Below are positions 57,234-61,456 of a stretch of DNA of 61,456 bases, one piece after another. The position numbers were made by a program, and so were the translations under genes. The notes beneath the pieces are model-generated. The model searched no databases. It was not told the DNA's origin and was given only the letters and a program-made list of their open reading frames with translations. The stretch is taken from assembly GCA_023416745.1 (NCBI GenBank), contig JAEZHF010000099.1, positions 1 to 61,456 on the forward strand, written 5' to 3'. The DNA is from Bacillota bacterium. Lineage in GTDB: Bacteria; Bacillota; Clostridia; Christensenellales; SZUA-584. Numbering within the stretch: the stretch's first letter is position 1; each line of letters begins with the position of its first letter.

Positions 57234-58979
57234 CTATTGTTTGATCGGCATCTCATCGTGCAGATATTTCATCAGCTGCAGTACGTCCATGCTGTCCACC
57301 GTGTCGTCGCGGTTTAAATCCGCGGCCGTCAGATAAACGCCCGACAACGTATCCGTGCCCAGCAGATGTTGCCGCAGCACGTCCAGATCGTTCTCATCGA
57401 TGCTTCCGTTACCGTCCGTATCGCCGTACACCACTGCCGGAAGGTCGAAATACGCGTTTCCGTCGCCATACGCCGTCCTGACAAAATCCCCCGTGGAGAC
57501 GACGCCCTCCGTTTTCGCGGCCCCTTTTGACGAAACGACGCTCAAAGCGCCGCCCGCTGACGACAGCCCGGCGATCAGTTCCTCCGGTGTGGTACCCGGT
57601 TTAATGCCGCTGACAAAATTCTCGGAGACGGCATACTTATCGCTGCTGAGCGCCGGTGAGGACGCATATGTTCCGAAGCTGCACAACTGCGTGTTCGTGT
57701 AATAGAATCCCAATATGTCCGGATAGGCCTGCCCGTCGGTAGCTCGCTGCTGTGCGCCGCGCTGGCTAAGGCCGATGCCGTGGCCGTAGCGGCGGTTGGT
57801 CAGGAACCACCCCGGATAATCCACGCCGTCCGCTGTCAGTACGCCCGGCTCCGAGCCGCGCATGCGCAGCGAATACCTAGACAGATTGAATATGCCGTTC
57901 AGATTGTCATCCGTGTGGACGAGATCGTCCAGCGACAGCGTAACAGTGATCTGGCCGTCTGCGCCGTTACCCGTTACCATCATCACCACATCCGCTCTTG
58001 TGTACGACCGGCTGGGCGGGTTATAGCTGGCGCTGTGCGCCTTCACGCGCACCACTGACTGAATCGTCACATCCCTGCCCGCGGCACTGTCTGCCTGTTC
58101 ATTCAGTTCATTTAGCACCAGCGGGTCCACCAGCGGCAGTGTGCGCACGTTGAACTCGGCGGGAATAAATGACTTCTCTGTCAGGCTGTCCGGGTTCTTC
58201 AGATCGTATGGGTCGTCCTGCATGATGTAGTACGGCAGATCGGTGGTCCACTTGTTGCCTGTCAGCTCCGTCTGGCCGCCGTTGGATGCCGAGTAGTACG
58301 CCTGTATGATATCACCGTCATACGTCAGCACCTGACCGGCTGTGCTGTCCACCGCCTCGATCGCGCGGTTGAATTTGCTGTCGTAGCCATGGTAAACCTG
58401 ATCGGCAGAGGTGTCCAGTATGTCATATGTGCGCGTGCGGTTCTTGGAGCAGTTGGCCACGGCATAGCCGCGAGCGCACACAGCCTGCGCTTTCAAGGAT
58501 TCAAGCGGAAACGTATTGCTCATCTCAAACGGCACCACGCCGTAAAGGTAATGTTCAATGGGCAGCGTATTGATCACGACAAGGCTGCCCTCTAAAACGG
58601 AAAACGTCATGTTGCCAAGGTAGCTGCATCGGCCGTATTTGGAGTTTTTCAGGCTGATATATGCGGAGGTTCCGCCGTAGTCGGGGCTGACCAGCGTCAG
58701 TGATGAGGCGGAAAACGAACTGTCGCCGGAGGTGATCACCGGACGTGTGCCCACTACCGATACCGTTATTTCGCTGGTATCCAGCGCAAAAGACGGGTCT
58801 TCCTTCACATAGTAGTCTCCGGTAACGGTAATGTCGGCAGATCGGGTCTCCACAGTGAGCAGCACCCGGATGTCGGCATAAAACGCGGTGGCATGCGCAG
58901 GCCGCGCCAATACCGGCGTCAGGGTAAGCACCGTAATCAGAGCGATGACCAGTGAAATTCTCTTAAGGGATCTCTTCAT
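57234..58979 (-). CDS. SpoIID/LytB-domain protein with a C-terminal dockerin
   Basis: A 581-residue exported protein. Signal peptide (about 1-30), then an N-terminal beta-rich region, the SpoIID/LytB domain with IEHYLYGVVPFEMSNTFPLE (the Glu in PFEMS matches the lytic-transglycosylase Glu of SpoIID), SLKAQAVCARGYA and GHGIGLSQRGAQ (about 403), and a type I-like dockerin (about 520-580) with two calcium loops, DTDGNGSIDEND and DLNRDDTVDSMD. SpoIID cuts stem-less glycan during engulfment; LytB relatives act in vegetative wall turnover. The start at 58979 fits the signal peptide. Confidence 0.9.
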   Translation of the reverse strand: MKRSLKRISLVIALITVLTLTPVLARPAHATAFYADIRVLLTVETRSADITVTGDYYVKEDPSFALDTSEITVSVVGTRPVITSGDSSFSASSLTLVSPDYGGTSAYISLKNSKYGRCSYLGNMTFSVLEGSLVVINTLPIEHYLYGVVPFEMSNTFPLESLKAQAVCARGYAVANCSKNRTRTYDILDTSADQVYHGYDSKFNRAIEAVDSTAGQVLTYDGDIIQAYYSASNGGQTELTGNKWTTDLPYYIMQDDPYDLKNPDSLTEKSFIPAEFNVRTLPLVDPLVLNELNEQADSAAGRDVTIQSVVRVKAHSASYNPPSRSYTRADVVMMVTGNGADGQITVTLSLDDLVHTDDNLNGIFNLSRYSLRMRGSEPGVLTADGVDYPGWFLTNRRYGHGIGLSQRGAQQRATDGQAYPDILGFYYTNTQLCSFGTYASSPALSSDKYAVSENFVSGIKPGTTPEELIAGLSSAGGALSVVSSKGAAKTEGVVSTGDFVRTAYGDGNAYFDLPAVVYGDTDGNGSIDENDLDVLRQHLLGTDTLSGVYLTAADLNRDDTVDSMDVLQLMKYLHDEMPIKQ

Positions 58980-59139
58980 AGCTTGTCCTGCCATTTCAAC
59001 CGCGCATTGCGCCATGCGAAGTATACTATGCTTTAGACGACACAGCGCCTGATAATGTTCCGCAATTCTTTTACATTGTTTCCCTTTATTGTAACGGTAG
59101 CACGAACACGTCCCCGCCGTCAAGTTAAAGCAGCCCAAT

Positions 59140-59177
59140 AAAAAACGCCGGGCAGCACGTTTCACGCAAACCCGGCG
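59140..59177 (-). terminator. mmsA terminator
   Basis: CGCCGGG...CCCGGCG with inner pairing, followed on the minus strand by TTTTTTATT. The rest of 58980-59139 is upstream region of the SpoIID gene. Confidence 0.88.
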
Positions 59178-59195
59178 CATCTTTTGTTTTTACTT

Positions 59196-60713
59196 TCAGC
59201 CTCCGACGGAGCCGTCCCAGGTATCCACCTTGGTCCGCTTCATCTCTTTCTCGTCAAACCAGCGCGTGGTAACGGCCTTGGTTTCGGTGAAGAAGCGCAC
59301 GCCGTCCTTGCCCAGAGTGTGCAAGTCCCCGAAGAATGACTGCTTATGGCCGGTGAACGGGAAAATGCCCACGGGCACCGGTATGCCGACATTCACGCCC
59401 ACCATACCGCCGTGCGTTTGCCGCACAAACTCGCGGGCATAGTAGCCGCTCTGTGTAAATATCACAGAGCCGTTGGCGAAGCGGTTCTTGTTCATCAGTT
59501 TTAGGCCTTCCTCAAAAGTCTTAACACGCTTGAGGCAGACGACGGGTCCGAAAACCTCCTCGTCACCGATCGTCATATCCGGCGTCACATGATCGAATAC
59601 CGTGGGCCCAAGATAGAAGCCGTTCTCATAGCCTTCCACCACGGTATCCCGTCCGTCCAGCAGCAGCTCGGCGCCCTCCTTGATGCCCTTCTCGATCCAC
59701 TCCGTCACGTACTTACGGTGCGCAGCCGTCACCAGCGGACCCAGTTCCGAGGTCTTCTCATATGCGGGGCCAATTTTCAGCTCCTTCGCATACTGCACCA
59801 GCAGTTCAGCCAGCTTGTCGGCGATGCTCTCCTGCGCCACAATCACCGGCAGCGCCATGCACCGCTCGCCTGCACAGCCAAACGACGAATTAATGATGCC
59901 GCGGGCCGTTCTCTCCAGCGCGGCGTCTTCCAGCACCAATGCATGGTTCTTGGCTTCGCAGAGTGCCTGCACCCGTTTGCCGTGCGCCGCCGCCTGCGAA
60001 TAGACATGCAAGCCTACCGACGTCGAGCCCACAAAGCTGATTCCCTTTACATCCGGATGTATCAGAAATATTTCCGCTTCGTTGCGGCTGCAGGTCACAA
60101 TGTTGACCACGCCGTCTGGAAGTCCGGCTTCCTGAAGCAGCTCGGCACACCGCATGGACGTCATCGGCGTCATTGAAGCGGCTTTGATCACCATCGTGTT
60201 GCCCGTACCGATGCAAAGGGGCATCATCCATCCCATTGGAATCATGCCGGGAAAATTAAATGGCGCAATGCCGGCAAACACCCCCACCGGCTCGCGGTAA
60301 AGCACCGTGTCATAGCCCGGAGATGTCTCCATCAGCGACTCGCCCATCATCAGTGTGGGCAGGCCGCATGCGAATTCCACCGGTTCTTTTACCTTGAGCA
60401 TGTCGCCCCGGGCTTCCTCCAGCACCTTGCCGTGTTCTGTGGCAACCAGCAGCGTCAGCTCTTCCATGTGTTTGTCCAGCAGCTCACGGAAGCGGTACAT
60501 TACCTGCACGCGCTTCATCACCGGCGTCTGTGACCAGCTTTCATAGGCCCGCTTCGCGGTGGCAATAGCATCGTCCACCTCATCCGCCGTACAGCAGGGC
60601 GTCTGCGCGATCACTTCACCGGTGCTGGGATTATAGATGTCCATGTACTTTTGCGTCTTGGACTCCAGCCACTTGCCGCCGCAAAAGTATTTCAGTTTTT
60701 TGACTGTGCTCAT
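59196..60713 (-). CDS. mmsA: CoA-acylating methylmalonate-semialdehyde dehydrogenase
   Basis: A 505-residue aldehyde dehydrogenase (IolA/MmsA group) converting malonate or methylmalonate semialdehyde to acetyl- or propionyl-CoA with NAD+ and CoA. VFAGIAPFNFPGMIPMGWM, KGISFVGSTSVGLHVY (NAD site) and the catalytic Cys in FGCAGERCMALPV fit; NGSVIFT and GVNVGIPVPVGIFPFTGHK close the domain. No other inositol or valine genes adjoin. The ATG at 60713 follows AAAGGAGA with 6-nt spacing. Confidence 0.93.
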   Translation of the reverse strand: MSTVKKLKYFCGGKWLESKTQKYMDIYNPSTGEVIAQTPCCTADEVDDAIATAKRAYESWSQTPVMKRVQVMYRFRELLDKHMEELTLLVATEHGKVLEEARGDMLKVKEPVEFACGLPTLMMGESLMETSPGYDTVLYREPVGVFAGIAPFNFPGMIPMGWMMPLCIGTGNTMVIKAASMTPMTSMRCAELLQEAGLPDGVVNIVTCSRNEAEIFLIHPDVKGISFVGSTSVGLHVYSQAAAHGKRVQALCEAKNHALVLEDAALERTARGIINSSFGCAGERCMALPVIVAQESIADKLAELLVQYAKELKIGPAYEKTSELGPLVTAAHRKYVTEWIEKGIKEGAELLLDGRDTVVEGYENGFYLGPTVFDHVTPDMTIGDEEVFGPVVCLKRVKTFEEGLKLMNKNRFANGSVIFTQSGYYAREFVRQTHGGMVGVNVGIPVPVGIFPFTGHKQSFFGDLHTLGKDGVRFFTETKAVTTRWFDEKEMKRTKVDTWDGSVGG

Positions 60714-61140
60714 AAACATTCTCCTTTTACAGGTATATAAACAAATTCTGTGTGCTACCATGGAGCAGGAACAATTGAATGCCGCATAAAACCGGATCAG
60801 TATGGCTGTTCAGAGCCCCATAGATGCCCAGCCTTTGGCACAGGATTATTATATATGGACACATTTGTGATTGCAACGCGCTCTGTTTATCTATACCACG
60901 CATGCTATGCGAACGCACAACGGGCATTACTATCATAATCGCTATCGGATTCTTTGGGTTTTTCCGTGCGAGGCAATATACTCTCTTAGTTGAAGGTGTT
61001 CAACCCTAAAAAAGACGCCTCACAGCGTTCAAGTACCATAATACTGTCCTTTTATGGCCAATGCGGGGCTCTTTTTGCATGAATATACTCACAAGGCTTC
61101 ATTTTTTATTGATTTTGTTCATAAATTTTTCATAAAGCAG
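60714..61140. other. Intergenic region between mmsA and amt
   Basis: About 430 bases without a convincing gene. It holds the mmsA promoter at 60848-60876 and AT-rich sequence before the amt promoter. Short frames here have no ribosome site or recognisable product. Confidence 0.5.
60848..60876 (-). promoter_or_regulatory. mmsA promoter
   Basis: Minus strand TTGCAA (60871-60876), 17-nt spacer, TATAAT (60848-60853), giving a leader of about 130 nt. Confidence 0.65.
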
Positions 61141-61169
61141 TTGACAGCACGCAGTAAGTCCGTTATACT
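61141..61169 (+). promoter_or_regulatory. amt promoter
   Basis: TTGACA (61141-61146), 17-nt spacer, TATACT (61164-61169); start of transcription expected near 61176, giving a leader of about 180 nt. Confidence 0.85.
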
Positions 61170-61186
61170 TGCTTCAAGGTTAGCAG

Positions 61187-61226
61187 AGGCGCTTTCTGGT
61201 ATTAACACCATGAAAGCGCTTTTTTA
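61187..61226 (+). terminator. First terminator in the amt leader
   Basis: GCGCTTTC-TGGT-ATTAAC-ACCA-T-GAAAGCGC followed by TTTTTTT-type run (61220-61225). It lies directly downstream of the promoter, so most transcripts could end here unless it is bypassed. Confidence 0.75.
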
Positions 61227-61231
61227 TTACT

Positions 61232-61321
61232 GAATCTCCCAAGGCAGAGCTGCAGGGGATTCGGATAAAATAGCGCCATGCATAAAGATGTGCATTCGTT
61301 TTATCGGGTGCGCATTTTTTT
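61232..61321 (+). promoter_or_regulatory. ANTAR-type dual hexaloop antiterminator with overlapping terminator
   Basis: Hairpin 1 (61232-61262): GAAUCUCC/GGGGAUUC with an inner GC/GC pair closing the hexaloop AGAGCU. Hairpin 2 (61278-61295): AUGCAU/GUGCAU with hexaloop AAAGAU. Both loops have A at 1 and G at 4, the ANTAR target rule. The terminator AUGUGCA/UGCGCAU plus seven U (61288-61321) shares bases 61288-61294 with hairpin 2, so the two folds exclude each other. Confidence 0.72.
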
Positions 61322-61357
61322 ATAAAGTTAATTATTATAGTAGGAGGTAATCATAAA

Positions 61358-61456
61358 ATGACAGAAATTATGGAAGCTGTAAACGGAACAGTATTCCCGG
61401 TATGGTTCCTGATCGGCGCGGCGCTCGTGTTCTTCATGCAGGGCGGCTTTGCAATG
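61358..61456 (+). CDS. amt: Ammonium transporter (Amt family), 5' end only
   Basis: The first 33 codons of an Amt transporter are present. The segment FPVWFLIGAALVFFMQGGFAM is the typical first membrane helix of Amt proteins. GTAGGAGG precedes the ATG. The gene continues beyond the window, so nothing can be said about the pore residues. The leader with promoter, terminator and ANTAR-like motif points to nitrogen control. Confidence 0.88.
   Translation, partial: MTEIMEAVNGTVFPVWFLIGAALVFFMQGGFAM

Noticed and set aside
60714..61140. Small protein genes in the mmsA-amt gap
   Set aside because: Frames of about 60 codons lack ribosome sites and recognisable features.
1..61456. CRISPR arrays, insertion sequences, prophage, rRNA and tRNA genes
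   Set aside because: No regular direct repeats with spacers, transposase motifs, integrase genes or RNA-gene signatures were seen; tRNA detection by eye is imperfect.

Overview
The window looks like the chromosome of a spore-forming Clostridia-type Bacillota with fairly high G+C. Evidence: SpoIIID and a SpoIID/LytB protein, a GSI-alpha glutamine synthetase, a dnaX-ybaB-recR-yaaL block as in Firmicutes, MinCDE with PBP2/RodA/MreCD, an ECF folate transporter behind a THF riboswitch, and CoA-dehydratase activase chemistry typical of anaerobes. The finer taxon cannot be fixed from the sequence. No rRNA, tRNA, insertion sequence, prophage or CRISPR array was recognised; almost everything reads as ordinary, gene-dense chromosome.

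Layout. 0.2-3.4 kb: small genes (membrane methyltransferase, ComFB-like, zinc ribbon), pgi and an exported protein. 3.4-8.0 kb: PBP2-minC-minD-minE on the minus strand. 8.1-9.9 kb: glnA with a terminator in its leader and a structured 3' element. 9.9-12.1 kb: an M14 carboxypeptidase that seems to have lost key residues, a small membrane protein and an SPL-type radical SAM protein. 12.2-15.4 kb: a three-gene FAD oxidoreductase / DUF1667 operon (GlpABC-like) behind a strong promoter and a leader terminator. 15.6-24.5 kb: a putative metal exporter, sugar isomerase, yhbY-obg-nth, DUF421/DUF4363, nitroreductase, rodA and a lipoprotein. 24.7-28.0 kb: dnaX-ybaB-recR-yaaL. 28.1-33.2 kb: TrpXYZ-like ABC transporter, folC, THF riboswitch and folT. 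33.3-39.2 kb: two-component system, alpha/beta hydrolase and a MacB/FtsX-type exporter. 39.3-44.0 kb: mreCD, an LCP-family ligase and a GNAT protein. 44.1-49.7 kb: a DapB-like reductase with a long leader, and a 1443-residue activase. 49.8-54.1 kb: two epimerase paralogues, three small membrane proteins and spoIIID. 54.2-59.2 kb: a GT39 transferase, then a cohesin-like membrane protein next to a dockerin-bearing SpoIID/LytB protein. 59.2-61.5 kb: a methylmalonate-semialdehyde dehydrogenase and the start of an ammonium transporter.

Most of the novelty lies in regulation and in one surface pair. The TrpXYZ-like operon has a consensus promoter followed by ten NAG triplets, mostly 2 nt apart, and then a terminator: the layout of a TRAP (MtrB) target, with folC directly downstream. 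The amt leader carries two hexaloop hairpins with A1/G4, the second overlapping a terminator, which is the ANTAR antitermination signature. The GlpABC-like operon has a terminator between promoter and start codon. The THF riboswitch feeds into a terminator that also buries the folT ribosome site. The dockerin on the SpoIID/LytB protein and the cohesin-like domain on the next gene's membrane protein suggest a self-contained tethering system outside cellulose degradation.

Gene starts were chosen by ribosome binding sites where possible. Functions are inferred from recognised motifs only; no database search was run.
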